A stretch of 64,000 nucleotides of DNA, taken from Bacillus sp. NTK071 (GTDB lineage Bacteria > Bacillota > Bacilli > Bacillales > Guptibacillaceae). Positions 35,010 through 44,087 of the stretch are shown one piece after another. Position numbers and translations under genes: made by a program. Location: assembly GCF_017303315.1 (NCBI RefSeq), contig NZ_JAFKOI010000005.1, positions 161,830-225,829 of the forward strand, given 5' to 3'. How positions within the stretch are numbered: position 1 is the stretch's first letter; every line of letters starts with the position of its first letter. Under the pieces are notes generated by a model. It did no database searches. It was not told where the DNA came from and saw only the letters and a list, made by a program, of their open reading frames with translations.

Positions 35010-35661
35010 AACAACTGATGTTTTGATTAATTCTTTGCCTTTTCTATTTGAAGGGGCAAAGAATACTCTTCTACTTAGTTTTTTCTCTATTTTTGGTGCC
35101 TTACTTGTTGGTTTAGTCATCGCATTATTACGTTTATCGAAAAACAAATTAGCAACAGGTGTAGCAAAACTCTATGTATCGTTCTTCAGAGGTACGCCTC
35201 TGCTCATACAGTTATTCATTCTATACTACGGACTTGTATCTGTTAATATCGAACTAACAGCATGGCAGGCAGCATACACTGGACTGATTCTGCACTTTGG
35301 TGCCTATATATCTGAATCTTTTCGAGCAGCCATTCTATCCCTTTCAAAAGGGCAATGGGAAGCAGCCATGTCGCTAGGTATGAAGAAATCGTTAATTTAC
35401 AAAGAGGTTATATTACCTCAAGCATGGCGAAGAGCTATTCCACCAGTATGGAATTCATTGATTGACATAGTAAAAGCTTCTTCCCTTGCTTCGGTACTTA
35501 CAATCTCTGAACTAACGTATAACGCAGACCAGATTGCAGCTTCTAGCTATAAGGTACTCCCAATTCTATTAACAGCAGCACTTATTTATTGGTTCTTCAC
35601 AACCATTCTTAACATTATTCAAAGCATTCTAGAAAAACGATTATACATTCCATCCTCATAA
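35002..35661 (+). CDS. Amino-acid ABC transporter permease
   Basis: 219 residues with five membrane segments, the HisM/TcyB type. Signature: F-F-R-G-T-P-L-L-I-Q and the EAA loop W-E-A-A-M-S-L-G-M (about 122-130). GTG start inside the end of the binding-protein gene. No ATPase gene follows: the next gene is on the other strand beyond a terminator. A family-appropriate ATPase must therefore be supplied from elsewhere. Confidence 0.93.
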   Translation: MSETTDVLINSLPFLFEGAKNTLLLSFFSIFGALLVGLVIALLRLSKNKLATGVAKLYVSFFRGTPLLIQLFILYYGLVSVNIELTAWQAAYTGLILHFGAYISESFRAAILSLSKGQWEAAMSLGMKKSLIYKEVILPQAWRRAIPPVWNSLIDIVKASSLASVLTISELTYNADQIAASSYKVLPILLTAALIYWFFTTILNIIQSILEKRLYIPSS

Positions 35662-35662
35662 G

Positions 35663-35693
35663 AAGAGCTGCCTAACGTTAGGCAGCTCTTTTA
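35663..35693. terminator. Bidirectional terminator after the amino-acid permease
   Basis: AAGAGCTGCCTAA / TTAGGCAGCTCTT with a 2-base loop and TTTT tail. Confidence 0.85.
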
Positions 35694-35694
35694 A

Positions 35695-35946
35695 CTATGT
35701 CATCCACTCTTCAATTAAGTAGACCTCGCTCATTCCACATGTAGGGCATGCTAACAAATGGGGACACTCATGAACCTTGTCTTGATATCCATCGTTTTGC
35801 TTGAGCGACTCAATGGGTTCATATGGACTGTAATCATCATAATAATCTGCTTCTCTTCCTTGATCTACTAGTGGAATAGACTCACATATGTGACATACAA
35901 GCTGAATCGCCGCAAAACTATTGCAAAGTGGACACTCAAACGTCAT
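35695..35946 (-). CDS. Small protein with two C-x-x-C zinc-finger-like pairs, unknown
   Basis: 83 residues. C-P-L-C (about 5-8) and C-H-I-C (about 18-21) near the N-terminus, then an acidic Tyr/Asp-rich middle (D-Y-Y-D-D-Y-S-P-Y), then C-P-H-L-L-A-C-P-T-C near residue 64. Probable double zinc ribbon. The start has GGGGGAT upstream. I recognise no named family. It sits alone between two terminators. Confidence 0.6.
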   Translation of the reverse strand: MTFECPLCNSFAAIQLVCHICESIPLVDQGREADYYDDYSPYEPIESLKQNDGYQDKVHECPHLLACPTCGMSEVYLIEEWMT

Positions 35947-35983
35947 CGATATCCCCCTTAATTCTTATGTACTGAATGACGTA

Positions 35984-36010
35984 AGAAGGGATGGACTTGT
36001 CCACCCCTTA
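35984..36010 (-). terminator. Probable terminator of the SASP gene
   Basis: Read on the minus strand: GGGGTGGAC / GTCCATCCC (one G-U-type pair) with a 2-base loop, then TTCTTAC. Weak T tract. Confidence 0.55.
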
Positions 36011-36026
36011 CAGCCATGGTATATAA

Positions 36027-36242
36027 TTATTTTTGGTAACCGCCAAGCTGTTGTTCAGCCATTTGAACCAAACGCTTAGTGATTTCTCCACCAACAGATC
36101 CGTTAGCGCGAGAAGTTGAGTCCGGACCAAGTTGTACTCCGAATTCAGTTGCGATTTCATACTTCATCTGGTCGATAGCTTGAGCTACACCAGGTACTAC
36201 AAGGTTGTTAGAGCTTCCTTGTCTGCTTTGTTGTTGAGCCAT
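36027..36242 (-). CDS. Alpha/beta-type small acid-soluble spore protein (SASP)
   Basis: 71 residues from ATG 36242, chosen because the near-perfect AAAGGAGGTGAT precedes it. A longer reading to 36320 has no such site. Gln-rich start, then [22 protein letters not shown] and [12 protein letters not shown]. The GPR protease site E-I-A fits the family. These proteins coat and protect spore DNA and are degraded at germination. Forespore (sigma-G) expression is expected. Confidence 0.95.
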   Translation of the reverse strand: MAQQQSRQGSSNNLVVPGVAQAIDQMKYEIATEFGVQLGPDSTSRANGSVGGEITKRLVQMAEQQLGGYQK

Positions 36243-36335
36243 GTCAATCACCTCCTTTGTACAACTAGTTTGTGAAATCTCACTTTTTATATACCAAAAA
36301 GAATTGGTAATTATGACCATAGACAGAAATACTCA

Positions 36336-36370
36336 AAAAAAAAAGCAAGAGGAGTTATCCCTCTTACTTT
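36336..36370 (-). terminator. Terminator of the K+ transporter gene
   Basis: Minus strand: AGTAAGAGG / CCTCTTGCT with a 7-base loop, followed by a long T run. Confidence 0.8.
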
Positions 36371-37731
36371 TAACCAATAATGACTCGTTCGGTTGGATAG
36401 TGATATCTTTCACGTAGAACCGTTCCACGAATAAGGAATAAAAATGACAGAATCCCAATCCGTCCAATAAACATAAGACACATTATAACGATCTTACCAA
36501 ATGGACTTAGACCTGGGGTAATACCCATTGATAGTCCTGTCGTACCAAACGCTGAGGAGACTTCAAAAATGATCGCTACAATCGGAAATGGCTCTGAGAA
36601 TGAAAGCATTACAATGCCAATGCTCCACACAATGATGGCAACTGAAAAAACGACAAACGCTTTGTGGATGTCTTCATGATGGAGTTCCCGACCAAATACT
36701 TTAATGGATGTCGCACCTTTTGCAAAAAAGAAAATCGCAAGCAATACGATGGCAAATGTTGTTGTACGAACACCGCCACCTACACTACTTGGTGAAGCAC
36801 CGATAAACATCAGTGCAGACATTAGTAGCTGTGTTGGCTCCTGAAACTGATTCACGTCCATTGTTGAGAGACCGCCACTTCGCGTTGTAACGGATTGAAA
36901 CATCGAGTAGAAAAATGTTTCGTGCCACTTTTTATCTGCAAAAAATGATGTTGCTTCAAATGCCCATATGAGAATGGCCCCTGATACTACAAGCACTAGG
37001 AACGTCATCGTTGTAAGCTTCGTGAACAATGAGAATTTATATCGATAGCTGTTTTGTCTTGAAAATAAAAAGTTTTTCACTTCTATCAACACAGGAAAGC
37101 CGATTGCGCCGGTTACAATTAACAAAGTATGAATAAATTGAACAAAGTAATCATGTGCAAATGGTTGAAGAGATTTTCCTGTTATATCAAAACCGCCATT
37201 CGTTGTTGCGCTGACAGAAGCAAAGAACCCCTGCAAATAGGCTTCTTGCCAAGTTTCAAAAAAACGAAGGTAATAAGTACCAAGGACGAGTGCACCTATC
37301 AGCTCAATGATGAAGATTAAACCAAGTATTTGCTTCATCAACTGTACTAACCCAGCTAAAGTGGATTGATTTTGATCCGTCATGATAAGCTGACGTTCTT
37401 TTAATCCAATCTTTTTACCCATAACTAGCCACACAAATGTACCCAGGGTCATTATGCCGATCCCACCAATTTGCAGCACGAAAGCAATTATAAAGATACC
37501 TGGTACACTGAATGTATCCGCTGTGGAAACAACAGTAAGACCAGTTACACTTACAGCACTTACAGCAGTAAAAAGCGCATCAATAAAGGACAGCTCAACT
37601 CCTTGCTGATGTGCTATCGGTAAGCCGATTAAAAAAGTGGAAATCGTTACCGCTATTAAATAGAATAAAACGATTAACTGTACAGAGGTTAATCGTATGC
37701 GTCGAAAACGAGATCGTAACAAAGCATCCAC
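36370..37731 (-). CDS. Ktr/Trk-type potassium uptake membrane subunit (KtrB/KtrD family)
   Basis: 453 residues, the KtrB/KtrD length. Four M1-P-M2 repeats with pore-filter glycines visible in S-V-T-G-L-T, T-T-N-G-G-F-D, T-T-R-S-G-G-L and T-T-G-L-S-M. It forms the K+ translocation path and needs a RCK gating subunit (KtrA or KtrC), which is not in the window. That is more like KtrD, which is unlinked to its partner. Annotated start is GTG 37731 with only a weak AAAAGG close by. Preceded by a structured leader. Confidence 0.9.
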   Translation of the reverse strand: MDALLRSRFRRIRLTSVQLIVLFYLIAVTISTFLIGLPIAHQQGVELSFIDALFTAVSAVSVTGLTVVSTADTFSVPGIFIIAFVLQIGGIGIMTLGTFVWLVMGKKIGLKERQLIMTDQNQSTLAGLVQLMKQILGLIFIIELIGALVLGTYYLRFFETWQEAYLQGFFASVSATTNGGFDITGKSLQPFAHDYFVQFIHTLLIVTGAIGFPVLIEVKNFLFSRQNSYRYKFSLFTKLTTMTFLVLVVSGAILIWAFEATSFFADKKWHETFFYSMFQSVTTRSGGLSTMDVNQFQEPTQLLMSALMFIGASPSSVGGGVRTTTFAIVLLAIFFFAKGATSIKVFGRELHHEDIHKAFVVFSVAIIVWSIGIVMLSFSEPFPIVAIIFEVSSAFGTTGLSMGITPGLSPFGKIVIMCLMFIGRIGILSFLFLIRGTVLRERYHYPTERVIIG

Positions 37732-37762
37732 AGCCTTTTCAGTATAGTGAAACTTCTAACAG

Positions 37763-37853
37763 AAGGGGGCTTTATTTCCTCTGATAGTTAGTATTGGAGA
37801 ACTAAAGGGGCAGTCGCCTCACCTGTTTTGAGGTAAAGGATGTACTGCCCCTT
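37763..37853 (-). promoter_or_regulatory. Structured leader of the K+ transporter gene (nested hairpin, unknown class)
   Basis: On the minus-strand RNA, AAGGGGCAGT (37853-37844) pairs perfectly with ACTGCCCCTT (37814-37805). The arms enclose a second stem CCTCA/TGAGG. Downstream, AAAGCCCCCTT (about 37773-37763) could pair instead with the 5' arm AAGGGGC, giving two exclusive folds. No terminator T tract follows. It does not match the c-di-AMP (ydaO) riboswitch pattern I would expect before ktr genes. The remaining gap 37854-38018 shows nothing I can name. Confidence 0.45.
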
Positions 37854-38018
37854 AGAGTATTGATAATCACCATCCCTATCTTAACTCAAATAAGGTAAGT
37901 GTCAATCTCTTTTCCTATATCACCCATTATTGAGAATCTTCACACGTTCTATTCTAATTCTTCTTCTAGTTTATATGAAAGCATGTCCAAAAAGAAATAC
38001 CTATATATCCACTCATAC

Positions 38019-38057
38019 AAAATAGAAGGAGCTGAAATAATCAGCTCCTTCTATTTT
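38019..38057. terminator. Terminator after the 191-residue membrane protein gene
   Basis: AAAATAGAAGGAGCTGA / TCAGCTCCTTCTATTTT, perfect 17-bp stem, 5-base loop. Confidence 0.85.
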
Positions 38058-38083
38058 GTATAGAATTAAACAGTTGCATAGAA

Positions 38084-38659
38084 CTAAAGGGAACGCTGTT
38101 TTCCGTTATTCAGTAACGCATTGATTTCGGACTGAAAAACTTTTGCTTCTCTTGGTCCGATTGATTCAGCTAAATTGCACTGAAGCAAAGTGAGGCGATT
38201 TACCTCCTCTTCTGTTAAATAAACAGGAGGCGGTGACATGACTCCTTTTACAACTGGAGTCGTAGAATGTTCATCTTTTAGATGATAAGTTTGAATGTTC
38301 TCCCCCTCAATTTTAATGTTACTTTCCTCAATAATTTGATTTGTTTTATGATCAATGTACCGTTTTAGAAACGCACTACTTCCAAATCCTGTTAACATTG
38401 AGAGATATAATAAATATTGTCCAGTCCCACTCTCAATAAACAGAAGTGTGGTTAATATTCCACCTATCGCCCCAACGAAAGGCTCCTTCAACGATCCAAT
38501 GTTATAATGGATCGTTTTGGATTGTTGATTAACGACCTTTCGCCATGGTTGAAATTCTCCAGACATGAGAATATTACCAACACCGCCAAGTGCACCAGCA
38601 ACACTAATAAATACAATGTAACTCCAGAAGTGATCTGTTAAATCAGAAATAATATCCAT
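38084..38659 (-). CDS. Membrane protein of unknown function, downstream of spoVR
   Basis: 191 residues. Three hydrophobic segments (about 12-32, 60-78 and 82-98) in the N-terminal half, then a polar cytosolic-type tail with S-P-P-P-V-Y-L-T-E-E-E-V. The start lies 3 bases past the spoVR stop, so the two are almost certainly one transcript. No family recognised. A mother-cell sporulation role is inference from that linkage. Confidence 0.65.
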   Translation of the reverse strand: MDIISDLTDHFWSYIVFISVAGALGGVGNILMSGEFQPWRKVVNQQSKTIHYNIGSLKEPFVGAIGGILTTLLFIESGTGQYLLYLSMLTGFGSSAFLKRYIDHKTNQIIEESNIKIEGENIQTYHLKDEHSTTPVVKGVMSPPPVYLTEEEVNRLTLLQCNLAESIGPREAKVFQSEINALLNNGKQRSL

Positions 38660-38662
38660 TTT

Positions 38663-40066
38663 CTATAAGTATCTACGGTGCAATTTCTTTCCGTCATAAG
38701 AAAATAACACTTCTTTATCCTCTACTCTTGTCTCCATATGAACAGGACGTCCCCACAATTGATGAATGTAAGGCAGAACTCGCTCTAAATATTGGAGGTC
38801 AAGTTCAGTATCTTCAAATGAATGATGAACATACATTTCTCCAGCTTTCATGTAATTCCCATCTGTAACCGTTAAATATGGGAAGCCTCCGTTCACTCTC
38901 ATCGTAACAAGTTGATCTCGAATGTGTTCCCATTCTTTATCAACGATTTTGTAGTCACGACCTTTCTTCTGGAATAAATACAAGTCTTCTCTATAAACAA
39001 GATCTTTGGTTAAGTAATTTCGAATAAACGAAATATCAGCTTCCACTTCACGAACCTCAAACATTTTCTCTCTGCCACCACCAGGCATAAACCCTCTTCG
39101 CTTCATTTCTTCCGTTGGATTATCGTATACTTCTTCAATATGTTCAAAGATTTTAAGTCCAAGGTAGTAAGGATTAATACGCGTTTTGGAAGGCTGAACA
39201 ACGTTTGCATTAAGGGAAGCAAACTCTATCGCTTCATCCGTTGTTAAATCCATTTCTCGTAAAATGCGTTGATGCCAATAACTCGCCCATCCTTCATTCA
39301 TGATCTTTGTTTCAAGTTGCGGCCAGAAATATAGCATTTCCTCACGCATCATAGTCATAATGTCTCTTTGCCAGTCTTCTAGTTCGGTGCTATTTTCTTG
39401 TATAAATAGCAGTAGATCCTTCTCAGGATGAGGTGGAAACTTCTTTTTCTTTTTTGGAACCGGCTCGTCCGCCATACTGTCTTTATCAAGTGACCATAAA
39501 TCATTATAAGGAGAATCGTCTCTTACTGGCGGTAAATCATCTTCCTGAGCACTGTAAGTTAACCTAGGTCGCATAATGGATGGATCAATATGCTCTTGAA
39601 TCGAGAGCACCGCGTCCAAGAAGTTCTCTACTTCCTCCTTACCATAATGATGTTCATAATAAGCAACACGTTCAGCAGTGGCCGTCATACTTTCAACCAT
39701 ATCCCGCCTCGTATTAGAGAAACGAACATTATTTTTAAAGAAATCACAGTGAGCAAGTACATGGGCAATAATGAGTTTGTTCTGAATTAAACTGTTTGTA
39801 TCTAACAGGAAGGCATAGCAGGGATCAGAATTAATAACGAGTTCGTAGATTTTGCTTAAACCAAGGTCATATTGAAGTTTCATTTTATGAAATTGCTTAC
39901 CGAAACTCCAGTGGGAAAACCGCGTAGGCATTCCATATGCACCGAACGTATAAATAATGTCTGCAGGACAAATTTCATAACGCATAGGATAATAATCAAG
40001 GCCGAATCCTTTCGCTATCTCTGTAATCTCTTCAATAGCGAAAAAAATTTCTTTCTCTGTAGTCAT
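38663..40066 (-). CDS. spoVR: Stage V sporulation protein R (SpoVR)
   Basis: 467 residues from ATG 40066, where GGAGGGAATGAC gives a well-placed ribosome binding site. The upstream in-frame extension is not needed. Signature regions: [40 protein letters not shown] and [10 protein letters not shown]. SpoVR is needed for proper spore cortex in B. subtilis (sigma-E regulon). The YhbH and PrkA genes, its functional companions, lie within 14 kb. Confidence 0.95.
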   Translation of the reverse strand: MTTEKEIFFAIEEITEIAKGFGLDYYPMRYEICPADIIYTFGAYGMPTRFSHWSFGKQFHKMKLQYDLGLSKIYELVINSDPCYAFLLDTNSLIQNKLIIAHVLAHCDFFKNNVRFSNTRRDMVESMTATAERVAYYEHHYGKEEVENFLDAVLSIQEHIDPSIMRPRLTYSAQEDDLPPVRDDSPYNDLWSLDKDSMADEPVPKKKKKFPPHPEKDLLLFIQENSTELEDWQRDIMTMMREEMLYFWPQLETKIMNEGWASYWHQRILREMDLTTDEAIEFASLNANVVQPSKTRINPYYLGLKIFEHIEEVYDNPTEEMKRRGFMPGGGREKMFEVREVEADISFIRNYLTKDLVYREDLYLFQKKGRDYKIVDKEWEHIRDQLVTMRVNGGFPYLTVTDGNYMKAGEMYVHHSFEDTELDLQYLERVLPYIHQLWGRPVHMETRVEDKEVLFSYDGKKLHRRYL

Positions 40067-40171
40067 GTCATTCCCTCCTAAAGGATTGCTTACTAATATG
40101 TATGACCGGACAGGTAGGTTCATGATTAGAGGGATTAAAAACAAGCTACTCAACCGTATTTTTTAAATCTA

Positions 40172-40199
40172 TTGAAAATTCTATTATTAAGAGTATAAT
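40172..40199 (+). promoter_or_regulatory. Strong sigma-A promoter of the BASS transporter gene
   Basis: TTGAAA (40172-40177), 16 bases, TATAAT (40194-40199), 31 bases before the start. Confidence 0.75.
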
Positions 40200-40230
40200 C
40201 AAGGATAAATTTTGTAAGGGAGTTGATGAT

Positions 40231-41199
40231 TTGAAGCTACTTGAAAATGCCAGTCGAATCGCAGGAAATACATTTGCAGTATGGGTTATTCTCTTTGCTG
40301 TGCTTGGGTATCTTTTCCCAGAAGGTTTTACATGGATCACGTCCTACATAACGATTTTGCTTGGTATTATTATGTTTGGAATGGGTATGACCTTGTCAGG
40401 AAGTGATTTTAAAGAAGTGGTTAAACAACCTAAAAGCGTTGCGATTGGTGTAGCTGCTCAATTTATTGTGATGCCGCTCCTTGCTTATGGACTTGCCGTT
40501 GTGTTTCAATTACCTCCTGAAGTAGCAGTTGGCGTTATACTAGTAGGCTGCTGTCCGGGCGGAACAGCTTCTAATGTCATGACATACCTTGCCAAAGGGA
40601 ATACAGCACTGTCAGTGGCCATTACAGCAGTTTCCACTCTTCTTGCACCACTATTAACCCCTTCACTCGTATTATTATTAGCGAGTCAATGGTTACCTGT
40701 TTCAGCAGGTGATCTTTTTCTCTCCATTTTTCAAATGGTCGTTATTCCAATTACACTTGGTTTTGCCGTTAAATTAGTATTTAAAGAAAAAGTGGAGCAA
40801 AGCGTTAAAGCTCTCCCTCTTATTTCTGTTATTTCTATCGTTGCAATCGTAGCCGCAGTGGTTGGAGCAAGTAAGGATCGAATTGCAGAGACTGGTCTAA
40901 TTATTTTTTCAATCGTTATTCTTCACAATCTTCTTGGGCTTCTCATCGGCTACTGGCTTGCAAAGTTCCTTCGTTTGAAGGAATCCGATCAGCGCGCTAT
41001 ATCGATCGAGGTTGGTATGCAAAATTCCGGACTTGGTGCCGCACTCGCTGCTGCCCATTTTAACCCAATCGCAGCCGTACCAAGTGCGATATTTAGTGTT
41101 TGGCATAACCTATCAGGACCTATTCTTGCAACAATTTGGAGTAAGAAATCGACAGTTAGTAAATCTAATAAAGGATCTATAGAGAGTAAAAGTGCATAA
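40231..41199 (+). CDS. Bile-acid:sodium symporter family transporter (YocS-like)
   Basis: 322 residues with about nine to ten membrane segments. BASS signatures: G-M-G-M-T-L-S (about 50), G-C-C-P-G-G-T-A-S-N-V-M-T-Y (about 109-122) and E-V-G-M-Q-N-S-G-L-G (about 262). Known members carry bile acids, pantoate or other organic anions with Na+. The bacterial substrate is usually not bile acid and is unknown here. TTG start with TAAGGGAG 9 bases upstream. Short charged Ser/Lys C-terminal tail. Confidence 0.92.
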   Translation: MKLLENASRIAGNTFAVWVILFAVLGYLFPEGFTWITSYITILLGIIMFGMGMTLSGSDFKEVVKQPKSVAIGVAAQFIVMPLLAYGLAVVFQLPPEVAVGVILVGCCPGGTASNVMTYLAKGNTALSVAITAVSTLLAPLLTPSLVLLLASQWLPVSAGDLFLSIFQMVVIPITLGFAVKLVFKEKVEQSVKALPLISVISIVAIVAAVVGASKDRIAETGLIIFSIVILHNLLGLLIGYWLAKFLRLKESDQRAISIEVGMQNSGLGAALAAAHFNPIAAVPSAIFSVWHNLSGPILATIWSKKSTVSKSNKGSIESKSA

Positions 41200-41202
41200 T
41201 GA

Positions 41203-41235
41203 AAAGACAGGCCCCTCATATGAGGAGCCTGTCTT
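41203..41235. terminator. Bidirectional terminator between the BASS and MscS genes
   Basis: AAGACAGGCCCCTCA / TGAGGAGCCTGTCTT, one mismatch, minimal loop. Confidence 0.85.
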
Positions 41236-41238
41236 AAA

Positions 41239-42321
41239 TTAGTTATATACTTTTTCTTCTTCTTTATTTGAAGATGTCTTCTCGAGATGAAGTGTTTGAG
41301 TAGGAAATGCAAAGGAAACTTGCTCTTCTTCAAGAATTCTCATAATTTTGAAGTTCACATCCTGCTTCACATTTAAGAAGTCACCCCATGTAGTCGTATT
41401 TGTAAAGAAGTATAAGAAGATATCAAGACTACTGTGATTAAACTCATCAAACGATACAAAAATTGTTTCTGGATGAATATCATCATGCTCTCGAAGCATA
41501 TTCTCAATACGATTAATGCAGATTTCTAATCGTTCAGACGGTGTATCATACGTTACACCAAGATGAAACGTAATTTGACGTTTGCCCATTTTTGACCAAT
41601 TCGTAATGTTTTCATTTGCTAATCTCGCATTTGGTACGGTAACAAGCGCTTGAGCGAAGGTACGAATTTTGGTACTTCTAAACGTGATATCCTCAACTAC
41701 ACCCTCAACACTCGGCGTTTTAATCCATTCTCCGATCGAGAACGGTTTCTCTGTAATAATGACAATCCCGCCAAAGAAGTTCTCAATTGTTTCTTTTGCA
41801 GCAAGTGCAAAGGCAAGACCCCCGAGACCTAGCCCTGTTATAAATCCATTCACATCGTAATCAAACTCACCTGCAATAACACTGAAGGTCATTGCTACAA
41901 TTAAGAAACGAATCGTCTTAGATAGGAATGGGATGAGCAACTGATCAATTTTTAAATTGTATTTCTCATTGACGGTGTTGAAGAACAACGAGGATGCAGA
42001 AGATAGATTATACAACCCCCATGATGCAAGAAAGATGAGAGACGAACGGACGACTTGTAGGAAAATATCATTATGATGATTCCAAAACGGTACATACAAG
42101 ACGGAAATATATAAACCAATAATGACAAAAAGCATTCGAACAGGTCTTTCAAAAGCCAGGAACAAATGCGTAAAGAATTCTGTAGAAGATTTTCTACTGA
42201 TTTTTAGAAATAAAGTAAAGATGTATTTCGCGAAAATTTTTCTCATGATGAGAAACAGAAAGAAAATTCCTAGAGCGATTCCTAATTGAAGCCATTTGTT
42301 TTCAACCTCTAAAAACTCCAT
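41239..42321 (-). CDS. MscS-family mechanosensitive ion channel
   Basis: 360 residues. Four to five membrane segments in the N-terminal 170 residues. The pore helix region is G-L-G-L-G-G-L-A-F-A-L-A-A-K-E-T-I-E-N-F-F-G (glycine/alanine-packed TM3). A beta domain follows with G-E-W-I-K, G-V-V-E-D-I-T-F-R-S-T and P-N-A-R-L-A-N-E-N-I-T-N-W. It protects against hypo-osmotic shock. The size is nearer to the B. subtilis YhdY type than to YkuT. AAAAGGAGA upstream. Confidence 0.9.
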   Translation of the reverse strand: MEFLEVENKWLQLGIALGIFFLFLIMRKIFAKYIFTLFLKISRKSSTEFFTHLFLAFERPVRMLFVIIGLYISVLYVPFWNHHNDIFLQVVRSSLIFLASWGLYNLSSASSLFFNTVNEKYNLKIDQLLIPFLSKTIRFLIVAMTFSVIAGEFDYDVNGFITGLGLGGLAFALAAKETIENFFGGIVIITEKPFSIGEWIKTPSVEGVVEDITFRSTKIRTFAQALVTVPNARLANENITNWSKMGKRQITFHLGVTYDTPSERLEICINRIENMLREHDDIHPETIFVSFDEFNHSSLDIFLYFFTNTTTWGDFLNVKQDVNFKIMRILEEEQVSFAFPTQTLHLEKTSSNKEEEKVYN

Positions 42322-42417
42322 TACGCAATTTCTCCTTTTTATAGGTTATTAGAATAGACATTCGTTTCTTCTACTACCATTTTGGCAGTCCAACATCTAT
42401 AATAGCTCATTTACTAT

Positions 42418-42453
42418 CAAAAAATCGCCCACTCGATAAATAGGTGGGCGATT
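42418..42453 (-). terminator. Terminator after the 62-residue membrane gene
   Basis: Minus strand AATCGCCCAC / GTGGGCGATT with 11-base loop then TTTTTG. Confidence 0.7.
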
Positions 42454-42536
42454 AACATATACGTTTCGTCTTATAGAGTTTTGTGGTCTGAATGAGTATT
42501 AAAAGAAAGCCCTCTAGAAATCAGCAGGTTTCTTTC

Positions 42537-42725
42537 CTAATAAGAATAATGCAATCCAGTCGTAATTAAATAACCAACAAGAACCCCTAAAAAAGTAGAA
42601 ATGAATATATAAGACCACTTTGATTGAAATTCGATTGAAACTCCGTTAATTGGCTCATATAACCAACTGTATTGAACAAACCCCAGTATGAACAGCAGCA
42701 TAATGCCGGACGCTAAGCTTGTCAC
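42537..42725 (-). CDS. Small membrane protein, unknown
   Basis: 62 residues with two hydrophobic segments (about 4-22 and 36-54). GTG start with AAAGGGGGGGAG 6 bases upstream. A terminator follows within 120 bases. No family recognised. Confidence 0.55.
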   Translation of the reverse strand: MTSLASGIMLLFILGFVQYSWLYEPINGVSIEFQSKWSYIFISTFLGVLVGYLITTGLHYSY

Positions 42726-42844
42726 TGCCGACTCCCCCCCTTTACACCTTCCCTGTTCTTTTTAAAATTTCCAAAGACAGTTTTCGACAATTATCGTTCC
42801 ATAAAACGAACAATTAGTCGGTATTCAATAATCAGAAGCACCTT

Positions 42845-43405
42845 CTAATCAATAGAAGATGCCAATTCAATCATACGATCTTTACTCATTGGTCCAACTA
42901 GCCTTTTCATTATTATACCATTTTTGTCAATCACATACGTAGTAGGAATTGTGATTGTTGCAAAATTTTCTGCTTGCTCTCCCTCGGTATCCATAAGCAC
43001 AGGAAACGTAATTTCATATTTATTGATGAACTCTTCCACCACCTGGGCGGATGATTCCTCACTCGTAATATTTACAGCAAGAATTTCTGCATCATATTCT
43101 TCAGCCTTTTCCTGATAAAACTCTTCCATATGAGGCATTTCTGCTTTACATGGAGGGCACCAGGTTGCCCAGAAGTTTACAAATACTACTTTCCCTCTAT
43201 AATCAGATAGTCTCACTTCCTGGCCTTCTAATGAATATAATGTAAAATCAGGAGCAACATTTCCTTCGTTTATCCCAACTTCTTGTTCTCCTGTAACCGG
43301 TTCTGTTAATTCTTCATTTTCACTTTTGTTACCTGCGTTAGAGGAAATAACACCAATAGTGATAAGCATAATAAGGACAACTATTCCAAAGAGTGACCGT
43401 TTCAT
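42845..43405 (-). CDS. Membrane-anchored thiol-disulfide oxidoreductase (TlpA/ResA-like)
   Basis: 186 residues. N-terminal membrane anchor (about 5-22), then a thioredoxin fold facing outside. Catalytic motif W-C-P-P-C in F-W-A-T-W-C-P-P-C-K-A-E-M-P (about 83-96) and cis-proline segment I-T-I-P-T-T. TlpA/ResA proteins reduce disulfides in cytochrome c apoproteins or other exported thiols. ATG overlaps the stop of the upstream membrane protein gene (ATGA), with GAGGAGG. Third gene of a cstR-like - membrane protein - TlpA unit. Confidence 0.88.
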   Translation of the reverse strand: MKRSLFGIVVLIMLITIGVISSNAGNKSENEELTEPVTGEQEVGINEGNVAPDFTLYSLEGQEVRLSDYRGKVVFVNFWATWCPPCKAEMPHMEEFYQEKAEEYDAEILAVNITSEESSAQVVEEFINKYEITFPVLMDTEGEQAENFATITIPTTYVIDKNGIIMKRLVGPMSKDRMIELASSID

Positions 43406-44040
43406 TCGTAGCTCCTCCTCGTATGCAAGTGAAGTAGAATAAAAGATGCAGATCCGGCAGTAATAAGATTAATCCACTGCCAACCTGATAGACCAAGTAA
43501 CGTTGGCTCTCCAAAGAAGAACTCTACTATGATAGAAAGAATCCCTCCCCAAAGGAGAAGATCAAGAAAAAGCCACTGTGATGATTTTGTCAAAAATAAT
43601 AGACCAAGCAGAAAAGCATGTAGAAGCATAAACAAGAAACTTCCATCACTATACAGCCAAGAACATACTCCAATGATGACCGACGTTATTTCTACCGCTA
43701 TTACTAATAGAAATAAGATCCTTCTCCGTTCATGTAGCTTCATAATTTTCCAACCAACATACCCTATACTTAAGAATAGTGCTATCACAAAACCATAGCT
43801 ACCTCCAGTAAAATAGACAAGTGATAATGGAGCTGTAAAAACAAGTGTTGGATTTAAAAACACTAGGCTTAATTTCCAAACAAGCACAAAAAATATCACC
43901 GTCTCATATGCAATAGAAGATGCCGTTGAATGGTTGTACCATTTTTTCTCAATGAAATAAATCATCAAAAGTGCAACAATTATGCCAATTCCAGCCCATA
44001 CAAACTCATCTGGAACCGAGATTTTTCCGATGGTAGTCAT
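43402..44040 (-). CDS. Polytopic membrane protein between a CstR-like gene and a TlpA-like gene
   Basis: 212 residues with about seven membrane segments and very short loops. Motif Y-F-T-G-G-S-Y-G-F (about residue 77) and basic loop M-K-L-H-E-R-R-R. The glycine-bearing F-T-G-G-x-Y-G stretch faintly recalls prolipoprotein diacylglyceryl transferase (Lgt), but the essential Lgt motifs are not evident. There is no Cys pair that would make it a CcdA-type electron carrier. Transport of a thiol or sulfur compound is possible from context. No firm function. Confidence 0.55.
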   Translation of the reverse strand: MTTIGKISVPDEFVWAGIGIIVALLMIYFIEKKWYNHSTASSIAYETVIFFVLVWKLSLVFLNPTLVFTAPLSLVYFTGGSYGFVIALFLSIGYVGWKIMKLHERRRILFLLVIAVEITSVIIGVCSWLYSDGSFLFMLLHAFLLGLLFLTKSSQWLFLDLLLWGGILSIIVEFFFGEPTLLGLSGWQWINLITAGSASFILLHLHTRRSYE

Positions 44041-44087
44041 ATTCGTTTTTCACCTTCACACTCGCATACTTTTAAAACACCAGCAAC

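Noticed and set aside
37763..37853. Leader considered as a ydaO/c-di-AMP riboswitch
   Set aside because: The conserved ydaO core is not visible; only a nested hairpin is.
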